DNA of 64,000 nt from Bacteroidales bacterium (GCA_021740625.1 JAIOZK010000017.1:27211-91210), one strand, 5' to 3'; counted from the stretch's first letter, positions 53,436 to 63,467 are shown. Translations and numbers: made by a program. The notes: generated from the letters alone by a model not told the origin.

Positions 53436-55085
53436 ATGTATCAAGCAATAAAACTTTCAATTTGCATCATTTTCTATTTTTTCAATAAAGCCATATTTGC
53501 TATCAAGAATCCTAAAATATTCTTTTGGGTTTTACAAAGGGTTTTCTGGGTAAAAAAGAAAAATTCAAATAACCCAGTGGGGGGTTCAAATCAGAACTCA
53601 AGCAATTTGCTAGATCATATTTTTTCAGAATGCTTTCTTTATGATGAGAGTTGGGCATACTTGAAATGGATCAATCGGAATGAGAATAAAAACATAACTC
53701 TTATTAGCAATACATTCCATATTTATTCGCTTGATAAAAGTACTCCTGATCTTCATTCTTCATTTAAAAAAAACCCTGCGGATTATTACATTTTATTGGA
53801 AGATCAGACTCAACTGTCAGTTCACGCGAATCAATTTATTGGGGAGTGGGTTAAAACCCACGGCGATTTCAAATTAGGTTATGCTGATTTCGACCATATT
53901 GTTGATGGAAAAAGATGCAGTCCCAGATTCCTGAATAACTGGAACGAAACTATGTTTTTTGCTTACGATTACCTGGGTCCCGCTGTATTTGCATGCAAAA
54001 CTAGTATCGAAAAAGTAATTGTTCCGGATCAGAGTTTTGAAGAACTAAGATTAAAACTTATTCTTTGGTGCCTTGAGAGAAAGCACAAAATAATTCATAT
54101 TCCTCGAATTCTCTCCCATAAAAAGACTGTCCCGATCGATCAAGAAAACTTTGACGAAAAGAAAGCAGCATCGAGGTTGTCGATACTTAAAGCAAGGTTT
54201 CCACAGTTTAAAATCCAAAAGCAAAATGATTTTGTAAGTTTAGTTCCTTGTATTGAATATTATTCCCAGAAGGTATCCATAATCATTCCAACAAAGAACA
54301 ATTATTTCAAATTAACAAATTGCATCAGCTCAATTCTGAAAAAGACAAAACACCCAAATTTTGAGATCATTATAGTTAATAACCAAAGCACCGACAAAAG
54401 AACACTCAAATATTTTGAGGAGATAAAGTTATCAGAAAACATTTCAGTAATTGACTACAAGAATGATTTCAACTTCGCAAAGATCAATAACCTCTCACTT
54501 AATAATACGGATGGTGAGATTCTGTGCTTTCTTAATGATGATATTGAAGTAATAAGATCCGGATGGTTGAGCGGATTGTTATCTTATGCAGTAATGCAGA
54601 AATCAGGTGCAGTCGGAGCTAAACTTTTATACAAAGATCATAGCATACAGCATTTGGGAGTTGCTCTTGGAATTAATGGAATACAGGGTCATAAATACAG
54701 ACATTTCCCACAGGATTACCCACGGTTAGAATTCCAGGTGCCACACGAGGTAAGTTCTGTAACAGCTGCCTGCCTGGTAATAGAACGAAAAAAGTTCAAT
54801 AAAGTTGGAGGGTTTGATGAGCAATTCTCAGTGGCTTTTAATGATCTTGACCTTTGCCTTAGATTACGAAAGAGCGGATATGTCAATATCTTAAACCCAC
54901 AGGTATTGCTTTACCATGATGAAGGAAGCAGCCGTGGGAGTGATTTCAATAAAAAGAACACCAAACGTTATCTTGAAGAATGTGATCTATTCCTTTCCAA
55001 ATGGAATGACATGACTGACCCGTATTTAAATTCTAATTTATCGCTGGCAAATGAAAAACTCAGAATAAACACAAACCCCTTATAA
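53436..55085 (+). CDS. GT2 family glycosyltransferase with degenerate N-terminal half
   Basis: The 549-residue product starts at ATG 53436. The C-terminal half (from about 280) is a complete GT-A domain: VSIIIPTKNNYFKLTNCI, VNNQSTD, CFLNDDIEV and the acceptor-side FNDLDLCLRLRKSGY. The N-terminal half resembles the first domain of two-domain GT2 proteins (ADFDHIVDGKRCSPRFLNNW, LGPAVFACKTSIEKV) but lacks a clear DxD, so it may bind rather than transfer. A hydrophobic N-terminal segment could attach it to the membrane. It is the only plus-strand gene in this part of the locus. Confidence 0.9.
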   Translation: MYQAIKLSICIIFYFFNKAIFAIKNPKIFFWVLQRVFWVKKKNSNNPVGGSNQNSSNLLDHIFSECFLYDESWAYLKWINRNENKNITLISNTFHIYSLDKSTPDLHSSFKKNPADYYILLEDQTQLSVHANQFIGEWVKTHGDFKLGYADFDHIVDGKRCSPRFLNNWNETMFFAYDYLGPAVFACKTSIEKVIVPDQSFEELRLKLILWCLERKHKIIHIPRILSHKKTVPIDQENFDEKKAASRLSILKARFPQFKIQKQNDFVSLVPCIEYYSQKVSIIIPTKNNYFKLTNCISSILKKTKHPNFEIIIVNNQSTDKRTLKYFEEIKLSENISVIDYKNDFNFAKINNLSLNNTDGEILCFLNDDIEVIRSGWLSGLLSYAVMQKSGAVGAKLLYKDHSIQHLGVALGINGIQGHKYRHFPQDYPRLEFQVPHEVSSVTAACLVIERKKFNKVGGFDEQFSVAFNDLDLCLRLRKSGYVNILNPQVLLYHDEGSSRGSDFNKKNTKRYLEECDLFLSKWNDMTDPYLNSNLSLANEKLRINTNPL

Positions 55086-55137
55086 ATTAATAGCTTATGA
55101 AGCAATTAAAAACTTTAAAGAAGTTTTTGATTATTGA

Positions 55138-56175
55138 TCAATTTGTTTCGAAATAAGTTTTTTCATTTTTAATAATATAACGATAAAAACTTATAATGTC
55201 CCTTTTCAAATAAAACTCCTGCATTTTTATTAACTTCCACCATGGAATTCTTCGAAGTCTTTTCGATTTTTTTCTTGAATTCCAGACGCTTTTCCAATCA
55301 CGAAAGAATATTATGTAGAGTGCCTGGTATTGGATTTTTAAATATTCTCGCCTCCACAGTAAAATATCTATTAGTGTAATTATTAAAAGTCTTAACAACC
55401 ATGGAAAAAAATTAATCAATATTACTTGCCAATGGACCAATTTCAAATATGTGTAAAATATATTGCATTGGGTTTTTAGTTTATAATCATAGTTGAATAC
55501 TTTTTTGATTGACTGCCCCATTTTATGATAAACTACTGCCTGGGGCACAAAAACACTCGAATAACCAGCAATAAAAGCCCTTAAGCCAATTTCTGCATCT
55601 TCATAACCTGTTTCAAAGTATTCATCAAACAAACCTATATCTTTAAGCATCTTAGATGAATACACTGCAGCGCCTGCACAAGCACCAGTATTTTCAAATT
55701 TTTGAGTAAAAGTTTCAATTGATTGACCACGACCAATAGCAACTATTTCGCCAGAAGTTAACATTTTATGCCCAGCATTATCCATAAGTGCATGGTCCCA
55801 ATAATTGATCATTTTGCATGACAGCATATTAATTTGATTGGTCTGTGTAATCCTTGATAATATACTTATCAGATTTTCATCCACTATAGTATCATTGTTA
55901 AGCAAGAAAAAATATTTATAATCATTTATTAACTCTTCGAACAATTTATTGTGTGCTTTTGTAAATCCAAGATTGGTTTTATTCAGCCTCAATTGAATAA
56001 ATGGCTTCTCAAGTTTCAGTTGATTCAGTTTCAATTCCTCATTTGTTCCTGAGGCATTATCTACAACAAAAAGATCAGCTTCTATGATTTTCTTGTGTAA
56101 TAAAGATTCAATACATTCTCTGGTATCATTAAAACTTTTCCAATTTAAAATAATTAAACACAAACTATTTCCCAT
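55138..56175 (-). CDS. GT2 family glycosyltransferase (rhamnosyltransferase-like) with C-terminal membrane segment
   Basis: The 345-residue protein has a GT-A domain (LIILNWKSFNDTRECI, VVDNASGTN, LLNNDTIVDE, then YFETGYEDAEIGLRAFIAGY) and one or two hydrophobic helices near residue 245-265 followed by a basic tail. This layout fits GT2 rhamnosyl- or galactofuranosyl-type transferases at the inner membrane. It lies 33 bases after the next upstream GT2 gene and is probably co-transcribed with it. GC content is visibly low. Confidence 0.9.
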   Translation of the reverse strand: MGNSLCLIILNWKSFNDTRECIESLLHKKIIEADLFVVDNASGTNEELKLNQLKLEKPFIQLRLNKTNLGFTKAHNKLFEELINDYKYFFLLNNDTIVDENLISILSRITQTNQINMLSCKMINYWDHALMDNAGHKMLTSGEIVAIGRGQSIETFTQKFENTGACAGAAVYSSKMLKDIGLFDEYFETGYEDAEIGLRAFIAGYSSVFVPQAVVYHKMGQSIKKVFNYDYKLKTQCNIFYTYLKLVHWQVILINFFPWLLRLLIITLIDILLWRREYLKIQYQALYIIFFRDWKSVWNSRKKSKRLRRIPWWKLIKMQEFYLKRDIISFYRYIIKNEKTYFETN

Positions 56176-56208
56176 GTGGAGATTATAATTTTATCATACA
56201 TTTTGAAA

Positions 56209-58077
56209 TTATATATTCATAGTAGTTTTTTCATCGCGTGGAGGCCATGCCATTGAAAAGTCAGTATAATCAAGGGTGAGATTGCTATTATAGGAAGGAT
56301 CATTTTTAAAGTAACTGTACCATTTATTCATCATTGAATTAAATTCTTCTATGCTATCTTTATTGTTGGTAAATTCATTGTGTTTATGATCTTTTTCATG
56401 AATATTAATGAATAATTCAGCAAAAGGTGTATAAACTACCCTGTAACCAACTTGTCTCAACCTTAAACAAAAATCAATCTCACACAATAATTGCGATTGC
56501 ATATCCTCCCTTAATCCTCCTTGTTTTAAATAAATTTTTCTTTTCATCAATAAGCATGATATCGTCAATGCAGAGTATTCCTGCATTAAATTAGCTCTTG
56601 CAATATATCCTGGATTACGCCCTGGCAATCCGTTGAATGCATAGCCAGCAATACCAAAAAGCCCCAGAATAATACCTGCATGCATGATAATATTATTCGG
56701 GTATAATAGTTTTGCTCCAACAGCTCCAACACCAGCAGAGTCTGCAATACTGACCATTTCAGCTAACCAATTATTTGATTTAACGCTAATCTTCGCATCA
56801 ATTAAACAAACATATACCCCATTACAAGACTCAACCGCTTTATTGATAGCATGCATATTGTTAAATGGCTTCCCTATATATATGTAACGAATCTGATTAT
56901 GTTTAACACTTCTTTTTAAAAAGTCAATTTTGCATTTTTCATTCTCAAAAACTGGAACAATTATTTCATAATTTGTAAAAGATGTTTTTTTTATAATACT
57001 TCTAATGCCTTTTTTTATGTATCGTAGTTCGCCCGGTGCTATAATAATACTAACACCAGGCAAAGGATTTGGAACAATATATCTGAGATCAAACATAGAG
57101 AATCTGTTAAAATAAACTTTGGCATTTATCCCATTACGATCTATGTATTCAGATATGGCCTTTTGTGCAGATTCAATTGAGTAAGATTTGTTTTCAATGG
57201 AATCAGATGTGCTTTTCTTATGAATCCTCCAGTGATAAAGGATCTTGGGTATATGTATTATTTCATCTCTATCTATTTGCTCAATAAAACGAATAGCCAG
57301 ATCATAATCTTGTGAACCTTCAAATCCAATCCTGAATCCTCCAATTTTCCTTAAAATTGATGTTTTATAAACTCCTAAATGTGTGATTAGATTATGTGAA
57401 AAAAACAAATCATAATTCCAATCAGGCTTAAAATAGGGTTGGTTTCTATTTCCTCTTGCATCTATTTTATCCTCATCGGAGTATAATAGTTTTGTCTTGG
57501 GATTTTTATTAATAAAATAAGCACACCAATAGAGCGTGTTTCTTCTCAATAAATCATCTTGATCCACAAGTGCGACGTATTCACCGGAACAAAGTTCTAA
57601 AGCGGAATTTGAACATGCAGAAATATGCCCGTTGATTTTTCTAAAAACCACTTTGATTCGATCGTCCTTTCTTCTATATTCATTTAACACCTTACTTACA
57701 TTTTTGTCAGTAGAAGCATCATCAGCTAAACATAACTCCCAATTATTATATACCTGTTTAAGAATAGATTCAATTGCTTCAATAAGCCATTCAATCCGGG
57801 GATTAAAAACAGGCATTATAATAGATATTAATGGAATCCTTTCAAATGTTTCAATATTCTCTTGCATGTCAATTATACTCTGCTCATCTATTGTATCATA
57901 GCGCTTTACCCATTCCTTATAATTATTAACATGAACACCATTTAACTTTTTCTTTCTGCTTTTTAACCTTTCATAAGCGACATAATATAAATCGATCCAT
58001 CCCCGCCAACCTTCACTTTTTAATGCTTTTAACATAATTTGGAAATATCTCAATATAGCTATGGTAAGCGCTTTCAT
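56209..58077 (-). CDS. two-domain GT2 family glycosyltransferase, second domain degenerate
   Basis: The 622-residue protein contains two GT2 domains. The first (about 75-310) is complete: ISIIMPVFNPRIEWLIEAIE, DDASTDKNV, ALVDQDDLLRR, LYSDEDKID and FEGSQDYDLAIRFIE. The second (about 345-560) keeps the fold (VSIIIAPGELRYIKKGIRSI, GVGAVGAKLLYPNN, IDFCLRLRQVGYR) but its metal motif reads CLIDAKISV instead of NDD/DxD, so activity is doubtful. A similar division of labour, mirrored, is seen in the GT2 at 53.4-55.1 kb. Expected to act on a polymer with repeated sugars. Confidence 0.9.
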   Translation of the reverse strand: MKALTIAILRYFQIMLKALKSEGWRGWIDLYYVAYERLKSRKKKLNGVHVNNYKEWVKRYDTIDEQSIIDMQENIETFERIPLISIIMPVFNPRIEWLIEAIESILKQVYNNWELCLADDASTDKNVSKVLNEYRRKDDRIKVVFRKINGHISACSNSALELCSGEYVALVDQDDLLRRNTLYWCAYFINKNPKTKLLYSDEDKIDARGNRNQPYFKPDWNYDLFFSHNLITHLGVYKTSILRKIGGFRIGFEGSQDYDLAIRFIEQIDRDEIIHIPKILYHWRIHKKSTSDSIENKSYSIESAQKAISEYIDRNGINAKVYFNRFSMFDLRYIVPNPLPGVSIIIAPGELRYIKKGIRSIIKKTSFTNYEIIVPVFENEKCKIDFLKRSVKHNQIRYIYIGKPFNNMHAINKAVESCNGVYVCLIDAKISVKSNNWLAEMVSIADSAGVGAVGAKLLYPNNIIMHAGIILGLFGIAGYAFNGLPGRNPGYIARANLMQEYSALTISCLLMKRKIYLKQGGLREDMQSQLLCEIDFCLRLRQVGYRVVYTPFAELFINIHEKDHKHNEFTNNKDSIEEFNSMMNKWYSYFKNDPSYNSNLTLDYTDFSMAWPPRDEKTTMNI

Positions 58078-58163
58078 TTTGACAAATTAGTAAATTTACT
58101 ATTCCTGTAGTCTTCCCGTTAAATGTAGCATTCATAAAGGGAAGGTCAATTATGATTGGATTT

Positions 58164-59483
58164 TCATTTTATATACCAATCAGGAGTTACGTGAGATAAA
58201 AACCAGAAATAATTATTATAAACCAATAATATTGTGGCTAAAACTATTATGATGGCTTTAGTTTTATCGTTAAAATGGGCCAGCAAATTATAGGCAATAA
58301 AAATAATCGCCAAAGCCAGTACTGGAAAATTATACCTTCCCTGTAAAGCTAATCCAAAGAGGTGATATAATTTATAATTTTGATAGTTTACTAATAGTAC
58401 TACTAGCATATAACCAAATGTTGAGAATAGAATTATATTTAAATTTTTTTGTCTAATCAGCTTTTTAAAATTTTTAATAAACACCAATAAGCTTAAACAA
58501 AACAATAGCCAATAAATATATAATTCAGGTCCCTTCTTAAGCATGTTCCTATGTGCAAGAATACCGAAGATGGTTTGTTGAGTCTGATAAACATACTTAA
58601 TAAAATACTTATGAAAGGGCATCATAGGCCTATCCTGGATGGTAGACTTCAAGCCAATATTTCTCTGATACTGAAGAGAGTTTAGCGCATTCTGGTGACC
58701 AATAACATTAGCGGTTTTTGGCTGTATCTGTCCATAATGAATTAAATTATTCGCATAGAGTTCAATGTTTAGAATAATTAAGATTACTATTGCAATTACT
58801 GATAATGCTTCGCTAATTGAAAAAGATTTATTAAATAACTTTTGCTTCTTATTTAATATAGTTCTCGCATTATAGATTAAAACAAGCGCTTGGATTAATA
58901 CAATAGGGCCATAGGAAACTTTAACCAAAACACCAGTTAACATAGTGATAATCAACAAAAACAAATAAAGACGAGAAAGGTTTTTTAGGTACCTGATCAA
59001 TAGTAAAAATGAAGCAACGGATAATAAATTGACTAAGTTATCATACGAAACCATTGAACTAATGAAGACATACATTAAAACATTGGTCTGTATAATGAGG
59101 ACTAAAATTTGAATCCATTGATCATTGGTGATCTCTTTAGTTAAAAGATAGGTTAAATAAAGGGATCCAAAGCCAATAAGAACATTTATTAACCTTAAGT
59201 AAACCAGTGTTGATAACCCAAAAATGTTCATTGTTATTAGTTTTCCCATCAATAAATGATACAGGTATGGTCTTGCACTTACTGCACCCAAAGCATAGGT
59301 TTTTGGAGAATCTTTGATATGCAAGGCACTTGTTTCTTCGTATAGCTCACTTACACGAACATGAAAAACTTCATCAGGTGCAATACCCCCTGCAATATTG
59401 ACAGCATAGAAAATCGTCTGGTACGCAAACCAACCGAAAAGTATAATTAGTAGTATTTCAAATAATATTTTTTTGATAAGTAT
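58164..59483 (-). CDS. GT-C (GT39/ArnT-like) membrane glycosyltransferase, start codon unclear
   Basis: The frame encodes a membrane protein of about 440 residues with some ten helices. The first ATG/GTG/TTG in frame is the TTG at 59324, but coding clearly extends further upstream: ILFEILLIILFGWFAYQTIF is a good first helix and AGGIAPDEVFHVRVSE contains the DE/HxxR motif of the first external loop that is catalytic in GT-C enzymes. Between the in-frame TGA at 59502 and 59324 there is no canonical start; ATA at 59481-59483, ATC at 59475-59477 or an ATT would have to be used. The end set here is the ATA, one base after the stop of the upstream gene. Members use polyprenyl-phosphate sugars. Confidence 0.8.
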   Translation of the reverse strand: MLIKKILFEILLIILFGWFAYQTIFYAVNIAGGIAPDEVFHVRVSELYEETSALHIKDSPKTYALGAVSARPYLYHLLMGKLITMNIFGLSTLVYLRLINVLIGFGSLYLTYLLTKEITNDQWIQILVLIIQTNVLMYVFISSMVSYDNLVNLLSVASFLLLIRYLKNLSRLYLFLLIITMLTGVLVKVSYGPIVLIQALVLIYNARTILNKKQKLFNKSFSISEALSVIAIVILIILNIELYANNLIHYGQIQPKTANVIGHQNALNSLQYQRNIGLKSTIQDRPMMPFHKYFIKYVYQTQQTIFGILAHRNMLKKGPELYIYWLLFCLSLLVFIKNFKKLIRQKNLNIILFSTFGYMLVVLLVNYQNYKLYHLFGLALQGRYNFPVLALAIIFIAYNLLAHFNDKTKAIIIVLATILLVYNNYFWFLSHVTPDWYIK

Positions 59484-59484
59484 T

Positions 59485-60399
59485 TTATTTGTTTTTTTGC
59501 TTCAAACATTTGTTTGTATTCCATTTTCTTCTTAATATGATAGCCAATAAAAAAACAAACACCTCTCCAATCAAAAACCACAATCTACTTGTCAAGGATA
59601 TTGTTGTAGCATCTACCAGATCAAGACCGGTCATGGTTAAATAACCGATCAAAATCCCTTCGCGCACGCCTAATCCTCCAGGAGCAATTATTGCAAGTAT
59701 ACCTAATGATCCTGCCAATGCAAATCCAAAAGATATGTTAAAAGAAACAGAATTTGGTGTTAACGATTCTCCCAAAAAATAAAAGGAAACAATCCATATC
59801 CCCCAGTTTAAAAGGAAATATGGTAATACATAAATGACATTAATAAAGGAAAGTTTGGGAATTTCAATCTTTTTTTTCAGCAATATTAGGGTGAACTCTG
59901 TAAATAGTTTATGAAATGCAGATGTGAAAATTATTATGCTCAATAAAATAAATAGTATTAATGATACTATTCCATAAACCTCTATCTTATTATTTAAAAT
60001 CAATCCAAATGTACCTAATAGTAACCCTGTCCATATTGAAATAAACTGAGCATTAAATGAAAGAGCAGAGATTGGTTTACGATTATATCCACATTCCTTT
60101 GATATAAATTCAGCTCTCCCCAATATAACCCACAATTTCCCTGGTATATACTTTCCAAAAACAGACAATCCAACTGAAATTAATCCTATCTTTATTTTAA
60201 TTGGATAACATCTTTTCCTTAAAACACAAGACCAGCTAATACCATTAAGTATAAATCCAAGAAATAATAGAATAAATGATACAATTACAAAAAACCAATT
60301 ATGAATGACTGGGATCTTCAGATAGTCATTTCGGTAAAGGGCTACCGCTAAAAATAAAAGCGATGCATAAAAAAATATCTTAAACCAACCTATCTTCAC
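59485..60399 (-). CDS. flippase-like (LPG synthase TM / YbhN-type) membrane protein
   Basis: The 304-residue protein has about eight membrane helices, and the signatures of the lysylphosphatidylglycerol-synthase transmembrane family are visible: YIPGKLWVILGRAE near residue 90, and the late APGGLGVREG. In polysaccharide loci such proteins are thought to be involved in moving lipid-linked intermediates. It starts at GTG overlapping the TGA of the acyltransferase gene by four bases. Confidence 0.85.
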   Translation of the reverse strand: MKIGWFKIFFYASLLFLAVALYRNDYLKIPVIHNWFFVIVSFILLFLGFILNGISWSCVLRKRCYPIKIKIGLISVGLSVFGKYIPGKLWVILGRAEFISKECGYNRKPISALSFNAQFISIWTGLLLGTFGLILNNKIEVYGIVSLILFILLSIIIFTSAFHKLFTEFTLILLKKKIEIPKLSFINVIYVLPYFLLNWGIWIVSFYFLGESLTPNSVSFNISFGFALAGSLGILAIIAPGGLGVREGILIGYLTMTGLDLVDATTISLTSRLWFLIGEVFVFLLAIILRRKWNTNKCLKQKNK

Positions 60400-60971
60400 A
60401 ACCTACTGTAATCAAAACCTTTATAGGGTTGCTTTTGCTTAATAATTCTACACGGATTACCTCCAGCTACAACATTAGAAGGAATACTCATTGTGACAAC
60501 AGAATTTGCTGCTACTATCACATTATCTCCAATCTTAATTCCTGGTAAAACAACTGTATTCATCCCTAACCATACATTATCTCCAATAATAATAGGTTCA
60601 TCAATTTTCCACACGTCATAATTACTAGAGTCATGATTTGCACTTATTAAACCGACTCCTGGTCCCATTCTAAAATTATGACCAATTCTAATTTTGTTTT
60701 TGGCCTGAATATAACAACATGAATTTAGACCAGGGGCAGAATGATTTCCTAACTCTACATTATTTGGACATATTACCCTTGAGGTAAAGTGCATCGGCCA
60801 CTTAGCCTTTCCGTTAATTCTAAGTATTTTTTGAGGCAAAAAAACATATAAAAGATAAGCAAATCCAATTCCCTTTGACTTAGGATAAACCCATCTTAAC
60901 CAAAAAAAAATAATGCCTAATCTATCCAAAAAAAAAACAATCCTTGGTTTTTCTATAATACTCTTACTCAT
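60396..60971 (-). CDS. hexapeptide-repeat acyltransferase
   Basis: The 191-residue product is a left-handed beta-helix acyltransferase (maltose O-acetyltransferase/NodL type): repeated [LIV]G-x4 units such as NKIRIGHNFRMGPG, IIIGDNVWLGMNTVVLPG and VAANSVV, ending VVAGGNPCRIIK. The catalytic His is likely in SANHDSSN. It probably adds an acetyl group to a sugar of the surface glycan. ATG overlaps the upstream TGA by four bases. Confidence 0.9.
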   Translation of the reverse strand: MSKSIIEKPRIVFFLDRLGIIFFWLRWVYPKSKGIGFAYLLYVFLPQKILRINGKAKWPMHFTSRVICPNNVELGNHSAPGLNSCCYIQAKNKIRIGHNFRMGPGVGLISANHDSSNYDVWKIDEPIIIGDNVWLGMNTVVLPGIKIGDNVIVAANSVVTMSIPSNVVAGGNPCRIIKQKQPYKGFDYSRL

Positions 60972-61609
60972 TTTGTATTATTACTTTTAACTTTCAAATC
61001 ACCAGCACTCACAAACACATCTACATCTAAATGCCTTCTTAGTAATGAATTAAATTCATCTTTTTTAAATAAATCTTTCATTAAAATATTTTCATAGTGC
61101 GAATTCTCCTGGTACATTTTTCGAAACCATTTATTCTTATTTTCCCAAAGTCTTTTATACTTTAAATTTATGTTTCTGTTAAAAACATTCTCTAATGGCC
61201 AAATTCCCAATTGCCAAAAAGGCACTAGATTGTGGGCAATAAAACTCATAAATCGATTTCTGCTAATGCGAAAAAAAGACTCTGCAAACTCTTCCTTATT
61301 TCTGACAATGTGTATTATGTGAGTGTCATTATCTATTATGCATTTACGTGGAATAATCATTGAAATTAGTGGATCTGTAGAAATAAATACTTTGCCTTTT
61401 GAATTTTTAATAATAGTTTGATGCAATTTATTCTTCATCCACTCCCATTGCCCGCAATAGTACATAATATTACCTATTATATTTGATACTCTGGACATTT
61501 TCATTTGATGAGTAATATAATAGCAATCTTCAGATAAATAGTTCCTTAATATTTCAGCTAATCTCATTGTGCCGCAGCGTCCAGTGGAAACAAAATAAAT
61601 CTTTCTCAC
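60968..61609 (-). CDS. sulfotransferase-like protein
   Basis: The 213-residue protein has the PAPS-binding loop pattern STGRCGTMRLAEIL at residues 8-21 and a later IIHIVRNKEEFAESFFRISR that matches the 3'-phosphate-binding Arg/Ser element. These point to a sulfotransferase acting on a sugar, though the rest is divergent and shorter than typical family members. It begins at GTG overlapping the upstream TGA. A sulfated glycan would fit a marine or mucus habitat, which is speculation. Confidence 0.75.
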   Translation of the reverse strand: MRKIYFVSTGRCGTMRLAEILRNYLSEDCYYITHQMKMSRVSNIIGNIMYYCGQWEWMKNKLHQTIIKNSKGKVFISTDPLISMIIPRKCIIDNDTHIIHIVRNKEEFAESFFRISRNRFMSFIAHNLVPFWQLGIWPLENVFNRNINLKYKRLWENKNKWFRKMYQENSHYENILMKDLFKKDEFNSLLRRHLDVDVFVSAGDLKVKSNNTK

Positions 61610-62367
61610 CCTCTAATTTTTTTTACAATATGTTTAACAAAATTTGCCATCAAGTCCCACACATAATAACTTATCCATTTAAATAAATTATCATTCCATC
61701 TTTCAGGGTGAACAACTAAAAAGTACTTATTTTGAGAGTTCTTGTTAAGATACTTAATTAGTTGAAGTGTATTTACTACTGAACTAGATTTTTCTGATTT
61801 AACTTTATCTCTTAAATTAATTGATTTGTCTGCCCAACTTCTGCCAGTATCTGTAAAATAAATAATGTCTCTATAATCAATACTTATAAAAGCTTCACCA
61901 TTCAGATCAAAATCACTTAAGTTAAAGTTTTCCCATATATCCCTGTTGTCAAAACGTGATATGGGTCTGCCGTGCATTGCCACCGTTGAAACATCAATTT
62001 CGATTTCATTAAACCAATTCAAATGCTGTTGAAATAATGATTTAGATTTACTAATATCACCCTTGGCAAGGGAAAGATCCTCATAATGATATCCTATTTC
62101 ATGGCCCAGGTCTTCAATTTGTTTTATAATATATGGTTTAAAAACATGTTTCATTATTCGGAAATAATATGTTGTATGTATACCATGTTCATTTTCAAGC
62201 ATGGCCATTTGCAATGCATTACCTGGCAACCTATCAACATCATGTCGTATGACTATTCCGGATCTTGGTGATTCATTAATCCAATCTTTAACCTTGTATA
62301 CCTTAATATTATTCTCCTTGATAGCATTTATTAAATTTGTATATTTTTTGAAAGTAAAGTCAATCAC
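61606..62367 (-). CDS. polysaccharide-deacetylase-like (NodB-fold) protein
   Basis: The 253-residue protein has the first metal motif IVIRHDVDRLPGNA, then GHEIGYHYEDLS (HxxxH region) and a late YFLVVHPERW. Those are the metal and catalytic elements of the carbohydrate esterase family 4 fold, in the variant common in O-antigen and capsule loci. No signal peptide is present, so it may act in the cytoplasm on a lipid-linked precursor. Start is GTG, joined to the upstream stop in TAGTG. Confidence 0.85.
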   Translation of the reverse strand: MIDFTFKKYTNLINAIKENNIKVYKVKDWINESPRSGIVIRHDVDRLPGNALQMAMLENEHGIHTTYYFRIMKHVFKPYIIKQIEDLGHEIGYHYEDLSLAKGDISKSKSLFQQHLNWFNEIEIDVSTVAMHGRPISRFDNRDIWENFNLSDFDLNGEAFISIDYRDIIYFTDTGRSWADKSINLRDKVKSEKSSSVVNTLQLIKYLNKNSQNKYFLVVHPERWNDNLFKWISYYVWDLMANFVKHIVKKIRG

Positions 62368-63467
62368 TACTTATACAATCTTTCATTATCCTGAATATCC
62401 ATCCACATGGCAAAAAGGAGGGATTGAAAACTGGAAATAATTAAAAATATAAAAACAATTAAGTTGTTGCTAACAATAGCCTGCCCAGGTATAAATACTT
62501 TTTGTAGTATTAAATAAAGGAATGGAAGTGAAACAAAGAATAGGATAAACGAGATATGATAGAGTAAAAATAACGGATGAAAATCTCTAAACAAATATTT
62601 TATCCATAGTCGTTTAAAAAAAGACTTAAACAGCAACCAACTTATTCGGGGAATTACTCTACCCACTTTCATTTTTGACTTTTCGCCTACATCATACACA
62701 GGTTTAATTTCTACTTCTTTTAAAGTATTCATAGCTATGTTCAACTTGACCATAATATCATTTGGCATTCCATAGCTTTTATAGATTTTATGAATCCTGA
62801 TGGAGTTTAATGCTTTGTTAGAAATTGCCGTGTAGCCTGTTTGGGTATCTGACACATGCCAGTAACCAGAAGCAATTTTTGTTAAAATTGAAAGTATTGA
62901 GTTTCCAAAAAAACGCACCTTTGGAATTACCAGCCATGAACTTCTGTGGATAAGTCTATTACCTTTCACATAATCAATACCATCTTCCACTACCGGACGG
63001 CAAATGCTTTCCAGTTCAGTGGGGTCCATTTGGCCATCACCAGCCATTACTGCAGTACACTCAATACCGTAATCCTTGGCCCATTTATATCCACGGGCTA
63101 TGGCGGCACCGACGCCTCCATTTTTAAGATGATTAATCAATATGATGCTTTCGCTTTCCTGATTTTTATTAACTACTTCGGAAGGAATAAAATACTCAAT
63201 CTCCTTTTTGATTTGTTCTTGTACTACCCAATCTGCATGGTTATATTTGCTTTTCTTGATGTTATTGAGTATAGACGGTATTTTGAAAGCATGCCCATTA
63301 TCCTTCTCAATATAATGCTTTACCACTTCAGCGGTTTTGTCGTTGGATTTGTCATTAACTATGATAATACGGTCCACAAATTCAGGCATCGTTTCGATTA
63401 CTTGACCAATTTGTGTTTCTTCATTGTATGCTGGGACGACTACGGCAATAGTTTTATTATGAAGCAT
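62367..63467 (-). CDS. GT2 family glycosyltransferase with C-terminal membrane helices
   Basis: The 366-residue protein has a GT-A domain (IAVVVPAYNEETQIGQV, VNDKSNDKT, VMAGDGQMDP) with a 50-residue insert after the first strand-helix unit, and then three hydrophobic helices in the C-terminal 100 residues. DPMS-like GT2 enzymes with such helices load polyprenyl phosphate with a sugar. It could supply the donor for the GT-C enzyme at 58.2-59.5 kb. It is the first gene of the minus-strand run; 174 bases upstream separate it from a transposase gene. Confidence 0.9.
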   Translation of the reverse strand: MLHNKTIAVVVPAYNEETQIGQVIETMPEFVDRIIIVNDKSNDKTAEVVKHYIEKDNGHAFKIPSILNNIKKSKYNHADWVVQEQIKKEIEYFIPSEVVNKNQESESIILINHLKNGGVGAAIARGYKWAKDYGIECTAVMAGDGQMDPTELESICRPVVEDGIDYVKGNRLIHRSSWLVIPKVRFFGNSILSILTKIASGYWHVSDTQTGYTAISNKALNSIRIHKIYKSYGMPNDIMVKLNIAMNTLKEVEIKPVYDVGEKSKMKVGRVIPRISWLLFKSFFKRLWIKYLFRDFHPLFLLYHISFILFFVSLPFLYLILQKVFIPGQAIVSNNLIVFIFLIISSFQSLLFAMWMDIQDNERLYK

